This document shows positions 1 to 9,082 of a DNA stretch of 64,000 bases, in pieces. The notes below the pieces were generated by a model. It did no database searches, had not been told where the DNA came from, and saw only the letters and a list, made by a program, of their open reading frames with translations. The first letter of the stretch is position 1, and each line of letters starts with the position of its first letter. The translations under genes were made by a program, and so were the position numbers. Source of the stretch: Bacteroidaceae bacterium (GTDB taxonomy: Bacteria; Bacteroidota; Bacteroidia; Bacteroidales; Bacteroidaceae); assembly GCA_902362375.1 (NCBI GenBank), contig CABIVS010000001.1:481820-545819 (forward strand), written 5' to 3'.

Positions 1-691
1 CGTAAGATCCTCCAGTTGTGTTATGACAATGTGCGGCAATCACATTTTTACCACTACGAAGTTTCTTCTTTGCTTCATCTGAAAGTTTTAGGTTTACATT
101 ATTCTTCCATACGAGATCCGTAGCCACCAGTCTTTCCCCATTTAAATATAATTCGAATACATCGTCGTGAGAATAAATGAGAAAAATATTTTCTGTTAAA
201 TCCAAATCATTAATTTCAAATGTACGTCGAATATAAATATCTGTATTATCTCCTTTCCATTCTGTACGGACCCGTGGCATATCACGGCTGCCGAAGGCAG
301 CTTTACCTTTTTTCCAACTACTATCATCAAACTGGAATTCTTGCCATCCATTTGCGGGTTGGCTATTAGTATATGCCGCCTCCCAGCGTTCCACATTCGT
401 CATGGGAGCAATAGGTATTAGAGCCACTTGATCTTTACCCAGAAAACGATACACTTTACCATCTACACGTAAGGCTCCTACTAAAGGCTTTTTAGCTGTA
501 GTCCAGTGTTCTGTACTTCCTTCCATCAATTTATCATAAGGAGACCAGATAGAGAAGTGAGGATCTGAAACAACGATAGGTACTGATGGAGTACGTAGCG
601 CTACCTCTTTTACTGGTTTAAATAAGTTGCCGGTTTGAGCATTTGCAAATAAACCGACCGAAAAGACCATTACTGTTAGTAGTTTCTTCAT
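1..691 (-). CDS. Glutaminase-A-like protein (DUF4964/DUF5127 family), N-terminal part, runs off the left edge
   Basis: The minus-strand reading frame starts at 691 with MKKLLTVMVFSVGLFANAQ, a signal peptide, and stays open to base 1 (230 residues seen). Residues about 30-75 contain a segment with SDPHFSIWSPYDKL and ALRVDGKVYRFLG, typical of the DUF4964 start of secreted glutaminase-A-like proteins of Bacteroides. A jelly-roll-like insert follows (about 105-230, FDDSSWKKG ... VFELYLNGERL), resembling the carbohydrate-binding inserts of secreted enzymes. The family name comes from fungal glutaminase A; the substrate in Bacteroides is not established. The plus-strand fragment at 3225-3836 encodes the C-terminal end of the same family, so this gene may have been split by an inversion, or the two may be separate paralogues. 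Whether this copy is intact cannot be seen. Confidence 0.7.
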   Translation of the reverse strand, partial: MKKLLTVMVFSVGLFANAQTGNLFKPVKEVALRTPSVPIVVSDPHFSIWSPYDKLMEGSTEHWTTAKKPLVGALRVDGKVYRFLGKDQVALIPIAPMTNVERWEAAYTNSQPANGWQEFQFDDSSWKKGKAAFGSRDMPRVRTEWKGDNTDIYIRRTFEINDLDLTENIFLIYSHDDVFELYLNGERLVATDLVWKNNVNLKLSDEAKKKLRSGKNVIAAHCHNTTGGSY

Positions 692-1189
692 AAATATTTT
701 CTAATTAATCTACAATTTTAAGGTTACCCATCTACAATCTTGTTTACCAATAAAGAAAAACAAACCCTACGTTTTCTTTTATTCTTCTTTTTACCTTCTT
801 ACTATTACCTCGTAAATACAATCTTACCTTTCTATCGCTATACCTAAAGAATATATAAAATCAGTACTGTCGAACATTGATAAATGCTAAGGGGAAAAGT
901 TAATATAGAATTGTGTGTTTCAGGCAGACCTGGGAGTCATACAAATCCAACTGTTTTTCTATAGCATTTTATTTGTAACGCTACAAAATAATGGAATTAA
1001 TGCTAAATATTAGGAAAATCTGTGTTCAAGAAAGGACAAAATCTATTCTTTTTTCATGTTTTGAACGTTTTTAAAGTATAAAAAAGGTCTGTTACAGTAT
1101 GATTTGAGTAGTTTTTTTCCTTTTTGAGCAATTTTTATCCACTTTTTTTAAAGATAGCGCAATACATTTTGAGATTCTAGCTTTTAACG
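692..1189. other. AT-rich intergenic region between glutaminase-like gene and recombinase
   Basis: About 500 bp without a supported gene, very AT-rich. It should hold the promoter of the minus-strand gene at 691 and of the recombinase at 1190. The only clear structure is a 9-bp inverted repeat around a 4-base centre at 969-991 (TTATTTGTA then TACAAAATAA). No coding frame of useful length is visible. Confidence 0.6.
969..991. repeat. Short inverted repeat upstream of the recombinase gene
   Basis: The arms TTATTTGTA and TACAAAATAA flank a 4-base centre ACGC, with one bulged base. It has the size of a tyrosine-recombinase core site or of a regulator half-site pair. It lacks a downstream T-run, so it is unlikely to be a terminator. 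Function is inferred from position only. Confidence 0.3.
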
Positions 1190-2509
1190 ATGAGATATTG
1201 CTCATTTCAGATAGCTTTTGTAACTTTGCAATACGAATGCAATACAGATTTTACTATCGCCAAATATACTCCATATATTAAACCAAGGTACGTCACTCGA
1301 GAGGGGACTACTGTCCTTTATGTTCGATATAACTACAATCGAACTAAGCGTACGCTCATCTCTACTGGATACAGTATTAAACCAGAACACTGGGATTCTA
1401 AAAAGAGATGGATTAAGCGCGCTTGTCCAAACTATGATGAGATTGATGCCTGTCTGATTAGAATGACATCCAAGCTTGGAGAAATTCTTACATATGCAAA
1501 GATAAATGGAATAAGTCCAACCGTAGATTTTGTTTTACTTGAACTAAAAAAGAATAGAGAATATGAATTACGACCTAATCGGGTAGATATCTTTGATGCA
1601 TTAGAAAGATATATTACAGAAAAAGCTCCAGTTGTTTCTGCAGATCAAATAAAAGACTACCGAACACTTCGCAAACATCTGGTCGCTTTCAAAGAACATT
1701 CATCGCAACCAATTACTTTCCATAACCTGAATCTTATATTTTACAATGAATTTATGGACTATTTATTTTATAAAGTTATAAAGCCCGATGGAAGTGTTGG
1801 TTTACTCACTAATTCTGCTGGAAAAATTGTACGTTTGTTAAAAGGGTTTGTTAATTATCAAATAGATAAAGGAGTTATTCCTCCAATTGACTTGAAGCAT
1901 TTTAAGGTCGTAGAAGAAGAAACTGATGCTATTTATTTAAGTGAAAAGGAACTTTCAACAATACACGAGTTAGATTTGTCAGATGATAAGCAATTGGAAG
2001 AGATTAGAGATGTTTTTATTACTGGGTGTTTTACAGGACTACGATATAGTGATCTCTCAACATTAAGTCCTGAACATATTGATTTAGATAATGAGATTAT
2101 AAATCTCAAACAGAGAAAAGTGCATAAAGCTGTCATAATCCCTATGATCGATTATGTACCGGAAATACTCAAGAAGTACAACTACGATTTACCTAAAATT
2201 CCTAGATATATATTCAACGAAAGAGTTAAAGAATTAGGGCGAAGAGCAAAACTAGAACAGAAAATCGAAGTTGTTCGCAAAAAAGGAAAGGAACGGGAAA
2301 AGAGAGTCTATGAAAAATGGGAGATGATCTCTTCTCATACCTGTCGACGATCGTTTTGCACAAATATGTATTTATCCGGCTTTCCTGCTGGAGAGCTTAT
2401 GCGCATATCTGGGCATAAGAGTCCATCTGCATTCATGAGATATATAAAGGTTGATAATCTACAGGCTGCAAAAAGACTAAAAGAACTTCGAGCTAAACTT
2501 GCCAGGTAA
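1190..2509 (+). CDS. Tyrosine recombinase (integrase/invertase family)
   Basis: This 439-residue DNA strand-exchange enzyme has the usual Bacteroides layout: an arm-type DNA-binding domain (about 25-85), a SAM-like core-binding domain (about 130-230) and a catalytic domain (about 245-430). All catalytic residues are visible: R285 in TGLRYSDL, K310, H383 and R386 in HTCRR, H409 in GHKS, and nucleophile Y418. Enzymes of this size integrate mobile elements or flip invertible promoters and SusC/SusD segments. Its neighbours are two oppositely oriented halves of glutaminase-like genes and a block of SusC/SusD pairs; no transfer genes are seen. The start is uncertain: ATG 1190 gives an unusual first 20 residues, and TAACTTTG, a match to the Bacteroides -7 box, lies inside them at 1220-1227. 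The real start may therefore be downstream, at a non-ATG codon. Confidence 0.88.
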   Translation: MRYCSFQIAFVTLQYECNTDFTIAKYTPYIKPRYVTREGTTVLYVRYNYNRTKRTLISTGYSIKPEHWDSKKRWIKRACPNYDEIDACLIRMTSKLGEILTYAKINGISPTVDFVLLELKKNREYELRPNRVDIFDALERYITEKAPVVSADQIKDYRTLRKHLVAFKEHSSQPITFHNLNLIFYNEFMDYLFYKVIKPDGSVGLLTNSAGKIVRLLKGFVNYQIDKGVIPPIDLKHFKVVEEETDAIYLSEKELSTIHELDLSDDKQLEEIRDVFITGCFTGLRYSDLSTLSPEHIDLDNEIINLKQRKVHKAVIIPMIDYVPEILKKYNYDLPKIPRYIFNERVKELGRRAKLEQKIEVVRKKGKEREKRVYEKWEMISSHTCRRSFCTNMYLSGFPAGELMRISGHKSPSAFMRYIKVDNLQAAKRLKELRAKLAR

Positions 2510-3224
2510 AGATTGAAATATTTTATCTTAGTTATTTCAAATTATGTTCTATTTTTCATGTATGCAGAAGAATTAATCTTCTATTGAGTTGCTAAATAGA
2601 AAAAAGAAAGTCACATTTACATCATATATATTCCTTTTATTGAATATATATAGCATAATTCTTTATAAACATGTACTTTTTCATACTATCGAAAACGAGT
2701 TTTGATATAATGAAACAAGTCGTTGGTTTAAAAGAAACATCTCCTACCTTTAAAAGAAACCACTTATTGGTTTAAAATGAACTACGCTATGGCTTCCTGA
2801 ATAGGTTTCTAACATCTATTTTTCTTGTTTTCTTAAGCTATTATACGATAGCATTTCTCTGCAAAATAGTATAAAAAGATAGATAATTCATTCTGGAAAG
2901 CCTCATTTACGTCGTGTTCATTCAATAAGAGCCATTATTCAATCTATTTGGTTTTTTATATCTCAAAATGTTGCCAGTTTTTATATCATAAAAGAAGTTA
3001 CATAGATAAAAAGGGAAGAGAGAGAGGAAAAATATTCATTTTTTCAGATTAGTCCATATTTCATCTTAGACTACCATTATATTCATCCATTAGCTTTTTT
3101 ATTTATTAAAAGTCTACTCATAAGTTAGAATTTTGTACTTTGTTTGATGCCCATAACAACACAAAGACAATACAGGATAATGATAATTTATTGTGTAACA
3201 ATTAGTTATCTACTATCAACTTAG
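2510..3224. other. AT-rich intergenic region downstream of the recombinase
   Basis: About 700 bp without a supported gene. It contains a 22-bp-period repeat array at 2703-2782. It ends abruptly at 3222-3224 (TAG), where the glutaminase-like coding sequence begins without a start codon. This edge is a candidate recombination breakpoint. Confidence 0.6.
2703..2782. repeat. Array of 14-bp cores with 22-bp period (3 clear units, 1 weak)
   Basis: GGTTTAAAAGAAAC (2725), CCTTTAAAAGAAAC (2747) and GGTTTAAAATGAAC (2769) start exactly 22 bp apart. A weak unit ending GAAAC starts at 2703, again 22 bp earlier. The first and third cores have GTTT and GAAAC/GAAC ends and are imperfect palindromes. The array is noncoding. 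It shares its geometry, but not its sequence, with arrays at 42816 and 59933. Function unknown. Confidence 0.6.
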
Positions 3225-3836
3225 TATGGACAGGACCCGGAAAACCAACTTTGCACGGATGACTTTGCCGGACATTGGGCGCACAATGCCAACCTTTCAG
3301 TGAAAGCGATTATGGGCGTAGCCGGATATAGCGAGATGGCTCGTATGCTCGGTTTGAATGATGTGGCAGATAAATATGCAGCGACAGCCAAGAAAATGGC
3401 GGTGAAGTGGGAAGGAATGGCAAATGAAGGCGACCACTACCGTTTGGCTTTTGACCGTAAGAACACTTGGAGCCAAAAATACAATATGGTTTGGGATAAG
3501 TTGTGGAATCTGAATCTGTTCCCTAATAATGTAATCGGAAAAGAAATCATCTATTACTTGACAAAACAGAATCCTTATGGACTTCCTTTAGATTCCCGCA
3601 AAGAGTATACAAAATCCGACTGGATTATGTGGACAGCAGCTATGTCTCCGGATAAAGAGACTTTTCAGAAATTTGCTAATCCTCTCTATAAATATATCAA
3701 CGAAACGGTATCTCGTGTGCCTATCAGTGACTGGCATCATACAGACAGCGGCAGATGGGTCGGCTTCAGAGCACGTTCAGTAATCGGAGGATACTGGATG
3801 AAGGTATTAATGGATAAAGTTCAGAATAATCAATAA
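3225..3836 (+). pseudogene. 3' remnant of a glutaminase-A-like gene (C-terminal catalytic part)
   Basis: An open frame enters directly after a stop codon (TAG 3222-3224) with no start codon or ribosome site: YGQDPENQLCTDDFAGHW. It then runs through VKAIMGVAGYSEMARMLG and WHHTDSGRWVGFRARSVIGG to a stop at 3834-3836. The sequence matches the helical-barrel C-terminal end of glutaminase-A-like (DUF4965/DUF1793) proteins, which are normally about 800 residues; only about 203 remain. An internal ATG at 3312 exists but leaves no complete domain. The upstream part is missing, and the only 5' portion nearby is the minus-strand gene at 1-691. Loss by site-specific inversion or deletion next to the recombinase is the simplest reading. 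Confidence 0.8.
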
Positions 3837-4009
3837 AGTTATCATGACGTTTATTTCAAATTTATACAGAGGAGATCTTTAAAGAATATTACTATAAAAT
3901 CAAAGGCTTACAAAATATAGGCTAAACGCTGTATAGTAGAACTTTACTCAGGACAGAAAAAAAGAAATAAGAATGTTTTTTATACACACAACTTTTTAAC
4001 GTTATTACT

Positions 4010-7000
4010 ATGAAACATCAAAACTTGGAATTTAAGTGGATGTGTCTACTTTTTCTAGCTCTACTACTTTCTCCTCCTTTACTTTGGGGACAGAATCATA
4101 GCATTAAAGGGCAAATTGTAGATGCAAAAAGCAATGAACCTTTAATAGGAGTAAACATTACTGTTGAAGGAACTTCGAATGGTACCATTTCTGATATAGA
4201 TGGTCGGTTTACGCTATCTGTAGCTACTAATGCCGTACTTAAAATTTCTTATATCGGCTATCAAGAAAAGAAAATCAAAGTGAATGATCTGAAAAAAGAG
4301 ACTATCATTTCTCTGGAGGAAGATAGCAAGCAACTAGAAGAAGTAGTGGTAGTGGGTTATGGCATTCAGAAAAAGGTATCAAGCGTAGGCGCTATTACCC
4401 AAACTAAAGGAGAAGAATTGTTGAAAGGAGGTAATATTACTTCTGTATCAGAGGCTTTACAAGGTAAACTAAATGGTTTGGTAGCTATCAATACTTCAGG
4501 CAAGCCTGGAGCAAGTGATACAAAAATGTACATTCGTGGTAAGGCTTCCTGGCAAAACTCTGATCCTTTAGTCTTGGTGGATGGTATAGAAAGAGACATG
4601 AATGATGTTGACATGAATGAAATCGAGTCTATATCTATTCTAAAAGATGCTTCTGCTACAGCCGTATATGGGGTTCGAGGTGCAAATGGTGTAATATTGT
4701 TAACAACCAAACGCGGACAAGATAAGAAACCAAACATCAATTTTTCTACAAGCTTTGGTATTAAACAGACTACTGCAAATATGGAATGGGCAGATTATGT
4801 TACATCCATGAAAATGTATAATGAAGCTGTAGCTAATGATAATAATTGGAATCAACAAATTAAACAATCCGTTATCAATGCTTGGTCAAATGCTTTTGAT
4901 ACAGGCAACTACGGTCCTTATAATGATGTCTTTCCACAAGTAGACTGGTGGGATGAATTGGTTAAACCAGGTTTTTCCCAGCAATATAATGTGAATATCA
5001 GCGGAGGAACCAATTTCATGCGTTACTTCGCCTCCATCGGTTATCAAAATGACGGTGATATTTATGATTTACAGAAACAGGAGAATTTTGATCCAAGGAA
5101 CTACTATCGCCGTTATAACTGGCGTTCAAATTTAGACTTTAATCTAACTAAAACAACTTCCTTATCAGTAAATATTGCCGGAAAAATGGGATACCGCAAT
5201 GACAACTTTGCTGATGATGTATACACTAGAATCATTGCGGCACCAACTAATTCCTTCCCGATAAAGTATAGTGATGGCTATTGGGGAGATGGATCTACTG
5301 CCGGCTATAATCCTGTTTGTAATATGAATACAAATGGGTCACAACTGTATAAAACCTTTCAGGGATGGTATGATGTTCGTTTGGAACAAAAACTGGACTT
5401 CCTAACTAAAGGGCTGAAAGCTGCCGCTAAAGTTTCATACACCTCTGCTTCCACTACTCGTTCTAGTATAAAGACTGGTGAAATTTGGGGTAACAATGAT
5501 TTTGAATCCAGAAACAGTATTATTAAATACCATCGCGAATACGATTATTCTAATCCGATAGTCAATGCAGATGGTTCCCTCACTTATCCCATGATTTTGG
5601 AGAAACGATGGCCAAATGATGAGGATATTGAACTCCCTCCCAACGTTTCTTATGATAATTTGGATGGTTATAACCGTAAGTTATATTACGAATTCTCCGT
5701 AGAATATAATCGTTCATTCGGGAGTCATAATATAACAGCATTAGCTCTGATGAATCGTCAAGTGTCCGATTCAAAAGATGATAAAGTTATCAAATTCCCA
5801 AGTTATCGTGAAGAATGGGTAGGACGTGTTACTTATAATTGGAAAGAACGTTATTTGGCAGAGATGAATATCTCTTATACAGGTTCGGAAAAATTTGCCC
5901 GGGGACAACGTTTCGGTCTGTTCCCTTCCTATTCTTTGGGATGGCGTGCTTCAGAAGAACCTTTTATAAAAAAACATGTTGGAGATGTGCTGACTAACCT
6001 AAAATTCAGATATTCATACGGCAAAGTCGGCAGTGATGCAGCCGCTGCACGTTGGAATTACATCCAATTATTTAATTCACTAGGAAGTATTGAATTAGGA
6101 AATACACAAGGAGTTACACATAGCCCGCTCTATACTGAAGGAGATATTGCTAACTTGACTTCAACTTGGGAAAAAGCAACAAAACATAACTTCGGAATAG
6201 AAATTGGCTTATGGAATAAGTTAGACTTAACTTTGGATTTATTTAAAGAGAATCGTAAAGATATTCTAATGACCCCACAAACCACATCTTCTATTGTAGG
6301 AGCTACTTTTAACGCTATCAACCGAGGAGAAACGAAAAATCATGGTTTAGAATTAGAGTTACGCTGGAATGATAAAATCGGACGTAATTTTAATTACTGG
6401 GGAGCTTTAACTTTTGCAACCAGCGAAAACCGGATTGTCTATAAGGATGATCCAAGAAATGCGGATGAGCACTTGAAAGCCGCAGGTAAACCGATTGATT
6501 ATCAAAACCGTTTTATTGCGATCGGTAATTATGGTTCGATAGACGATGTGTTCAATTACGCACAAACGGCCATAAATGGTACTACAGCATCGCAAGTAAT
6601 TCCTGGAGATCTTATTTATATAGACTTCAATGGAGACGGGATAATCAACTCAAATGACAAGGTAGTTGTAGACGAATTGAATTACCCATTGACTACTATC
6701 GGATTTTCTTTCGGCTTCAATTGGAAAGGACTTAACTTCAGTGCAATGCTCTATTCGCCACGCAATATATACAAGTTACAGTTTGACCAATATCTGTGGG
6801 ATTTTCCCGCTTCAAATATACGCGTTCAACCAAAGTCTATGGAACGATGGACTCCGGAAACAGCTAACTCATCGGGTGTTATGCGACCTACTACACACTT
6901 GAACAATACATACAATAAAGTGGAAAGTACTTATCGTTATTCCGACTATTCATATATACGATTAAAGAATATGGAGATAGGTTATACATTCCCTAAAAAA

Positions 7001-7162
7001 TGGTTGAGTGAAGCACATATTTCCAATCTTCAAGTTTACATGAATGGAAATAACTTACTGACTTTCTGGAAAGGCGACAAACGAGTAGACCCAGAAACAG
7101 GAGGTGTAGGTAGCTATCCGATTGTCCGTACTTATACCTTAGGACTAAGAGTTTCATTTTAA
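4010..7162 (+). CDS. SusC-like TonB-dependent outer-membrane transporter (first pair)
   Basis: A 1050-residue glycan importer of the outer membrane. It has a signal peptide (1-27), a carboxypeptidase-regulatory-like beta domain (about 30-105), the TonB-box region VVVVGYG (112-118), a plug domain (about 125-236, with LVLVDGIERD and ATAVYGVRGANGVIL) and a 22-strand-type barrel ending TYTLGLRVSF. The terminal Phe is typical of outer-membrane barrels. The SusD partner starts 22 bp downstream, and the two should form a lidded pair. The first gene of the locus with an intact start, it follows the glutaminase-like remnant by 173 bp. Base composition here is more AT-rich than in the fourth pair at 21256. 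Confidence 0.95.
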   Translation: MKHQNLEFKWMCLLFLALLLSPPLLWGQNHSIKGQIVDAKSNEPLIGVNITVEGTSNGTISDIDGRFTLSVATNAVLKISYIGYQEKKIKVNDLKKETIISLEEDSKQLEEVVVVGYGIQKKVSSVGAITQTKGEELLKGGNITSVSEALQGKLNGLVAINTSGKPGASDTKMYIRGKASWQNSDPLVLVDGIERDMNDVDMNEIESISILKDASATAVYGVRGANGVILLTTKRGQDKKPNINFSTSFGIKQTTANMEWADYVTSMKMYNEAVANDNNWNQQIKQSVINAWSNAFDTGNYGPYNDVFPQVDWWDELVKPGFSQQYNVNISGGTNFMRYFASIGYQNDGDIYDLQKQENFDPRNYYRRYNWRSNLDFNLTKTTSLSVNIAGKMGYRNDNFADDVYTRIIAAPTNSFPIKYSDGYWGDGSTAGYNPVCNMNTNGSQLYKTFQGWYDVRLEQKLDFLTKGLKAAAKVSYTSASTTRSSIKTGEIWGNNDFESRNSIIKYHREYDYSNPIVNADGSLTYPMILEKRWPNDEDIELPPNVSYDNLDGYNRKLYYEFSVEYNRSFGSHNITALALMNRQVSDSKDDKVIKFPSYREEWVGRVTYNWKERYLAEMNISYTGSEKFARGQRFGLFPSYSLGWRASEEPFIKKHVGDVLTNLKFRYSYGKVGSDAAAARWNYIQLFNSLGSIELGNTQGVTHSPLYTEGDIANLTSTWEKATKHNFGIEIGLWNKLDLTLDLFKENRKDILMTPQTTSSIVGATFNAINRGETKNHGLELELRWNDKIGRNFNYWGALTFATSENRIVYKDDPRNADEHLKAAGKPIDYQNRFIAIGNYGSIDDVFNYAQTAINGTTASQVIPGDLIYIDFNGDGIINSNDKVVVDELNYPLTTIGFSFGFNWKGLNFSAMLYSPRNIYKLQFDQYLWDFPASNIRVQPKSMERWTPETANSSGVMRPTTHLNNTYNKVESTYRYSDYSYIRLKNMEIGYTFPKKWLSEAHISNLQVYMNGNNLLTFWKGDKRVDPETGGVGSYPIVRTYTLGLRVSF

Positions 7163-7183
7163 TCATATTCAAAAGAAATAAAG

Positions 7184-9064
7184 ATGAGAAAAGTATTATT
7201 ATATATCTGTTCAGTTTTCATTCTTGGCGGGATGACAAGCTGTGAAGACTTCTTAGACAAAAGGGAAGATGTAGGATTGACAGAAGATGATATCTTCAGA
7301 GACTACTATTCTTTACGAGGTTTCTTAGATCAATCTTTCAACCAATTGGAAAATGTTATGGTAATGGATAATTGGGAAAATGGACGCGCATTTGTCGGTC
7401 TCTTTGCAGACGAGATGGCAACCACGGATAATTCATCTGCCGTTTTTACCTTACATTCCGGAAACTGGTTAAGTAATGCCAAATCAAGTACAACTTTTGA
7501 GATTGGCAACGGTGGAAGTACAGCCATATCTCGTTCTTATAAAGCGCTACGTATCAATAATCGCATAATTAATGATATCGATAAGGCTCCTTTGACACCT
7601 GAACAAAAAAACGAGATTCTGGGACAAGCTTATTTCTATCGTTCGTGGTTCTACTTTCAGATAATTAAAAGATATGGGGGGATGCCTATTATTGACAAGG
7701 TCTTTGAAGGTGGAGATGATGATATTTCCCGTATAACCTACCATGAATCACATGACTGGATGATGGAAGATATACAAAAAGCAATCTACATGCTACCAGA
7801 CAGTTGGGATGATCCAAACTATGGAAGACCCACAAAAATTGCAGCAATGGCACTTAAAGAATGGGCACAGTTATTTGATGCAAGTCCATTGATGCAAAAT
7901 GATTTAAATTCTACAGAAAACAAAGGCTATGACACGGAACGCGCAAAATCAGCAGCAAAATCAGCTTATGAAGTAATACGTTATATGGATGGAAGCAAGT
8001 CTGCCCCTTATCCTTATGGTTTGGCTAGTAAAGAAGAATATACGAATGTTTTCTATTTTAAATATCCACCAGTACATCAACCGGAGTACATTTGGGTCAA
8101 GCGACAATTTCCTAATGCTGCTAATCAAAACCAAAAACGTACTATCCGCACATTCTGGCAATATGAGGATCTTGCATTCGGTTCGGGACCAGATGGAAAT
8201 TCCATGTGCTGCCCAAGTTTGAATATCGTCAACATGTTTGACAAAAAGGGAGCAGACGGTATTTATTACCCGATTGATGACCCACGAAGCGGCTATGCGC
8301 TTGATTATGATCATAAACCATTTGAGGATCGTGATCCCCGTTTCTATAACAATATCCTTTTACCAGGAACAACTTGGGGACATTACGCCGATGGACGTAC
8401 CTATTACATTACAACCTACAAAGGAGGAGCAGCCTATCAGCACATGCTAACTCAAAAAGACTGTAACAAACGAATGTTTACAGGATTTATGTGTAAGAAG
8501 TTCATGTGGCCGGAATGTAACCAATATCTTGAAAAGAACAATCCGAATTGTTGGTGGGACTATCGCTTCCTCACCATATATATCCGTGCTTCGCAAATTT
8601 ATTTAGATTATGCAGAAGCACTATTCGAGGGTTGTGGAAGTGCTACGGCAACTATTGAGGGATGTCCCATATCAGCAGCAGAAGCTATTAATATTCTCCG
8701 CAGACGAATTGGCTTAACAGATCTGCCATCAGATATTGTAGCCGATCCTGATAAATTCCGTGCAGCTTATCGCCGTGAGCGTGCTGTAGAATTAATGTTT
8801 GAAAATCATCGTTGGTGGGATATCCGCCGTTGGATGATCTTAGAAGAAACATTCAAGGATACTTATCCTATTAAGGGAGCATTATTCACACCACGAGAAT
8901 CCAATCATGGAAGTATCACGGACAAGTCTACATTGACTTATGATTATGAACAAATCGATATAACTCCGGAAGTGCGTTCTTTTACAAAGAAGAATTACTG
9001 GTATCCTTTGCCTCAACATGATGTAGACGCATTGAATAATTTGCAACAAAACCCATATTGGTAA
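7184..9064 (+). CDS. SusD-like surface glycan-binding lipoprotein (first pair)
   Basis: This 626-residue protein starts with a lipoprotein signal ending MTSC, followed by Glu-Asp, the acidic signal that sends Bacteroides lipoproteins to the cell surface. The SusD fold is recognisable from the helical N-terminal part (QAYFYRSWFYFQIIKRYGG) and the C-terminal block with RRERAVELMFENHRWWDIRRW. The last residues (QQNPYW) are the usual SusD ending. It should cap the SusC barrel encoded immediately upstream. At 626 residues it is longer than the other three SusD-like proteins here (569-598). Confidence 0.94.
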   Translation: MRKVLLYICSVFILGGMTSCEDFLDKREDVGLTEDDIFRDYYSLRGFLDQSFNQLENVMVMDNWENGRAFVGLFADEMATTDNSSAVFTLHSGNWLSNAKSSTTFEIGNGGSTAISRSYKALRINNRIINDIDKAPLTPEQKNEILGQAYFYRSWFYFQIIKRYGGMPIIDKVFEGGDDDISRITYHESHDWMMEDIQKAIYMLPDSWDDPNYGRPTKIAAMALKEWAQLFDASPLMQNDLNSTENKGYDTERAKSAAKSAYEVIRYMDGSKSAPYPYGLASKEEYTNVFYFKYPPVHQPEYIWVKRQFPNAANQNQKRTIRTFWQYEDLAFGSGPDGNSMCCPSLNIVNMFDKKGADGIYYPIDDPRSGYALDYDHKPFEDRDPRFYNNILLPGTTWGHYADGRTYYITTYKGGAAYQHMLTQKDCNKRMFTGFMCKKFMWPECNQYLEKNNPNCWWDYRFLTIYIRASQIYLDYAEALFEGCGSATATIEGCPISAAEAINILRRRIGLTDLPSDIVADPDKFRAAYRRERAVELMFENHRWWDIRRWMILEETFKDTYPIKGALFTPRESNHGSITDKSTLTYDYEQIDITPEVRSFTKKNYWYPLPQHDVDALNNLQQNPYW

Positions 9065-9082
9065 TTAAAATGGCTTAATCAA

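Noticed and set aside
3312..3836. A free-standing small protein starting at an internal ATG
   Set aside because: The frame is open upstream with conserved family sequence, there is no ribosome site, and only part of a catalytic barrel would be made.
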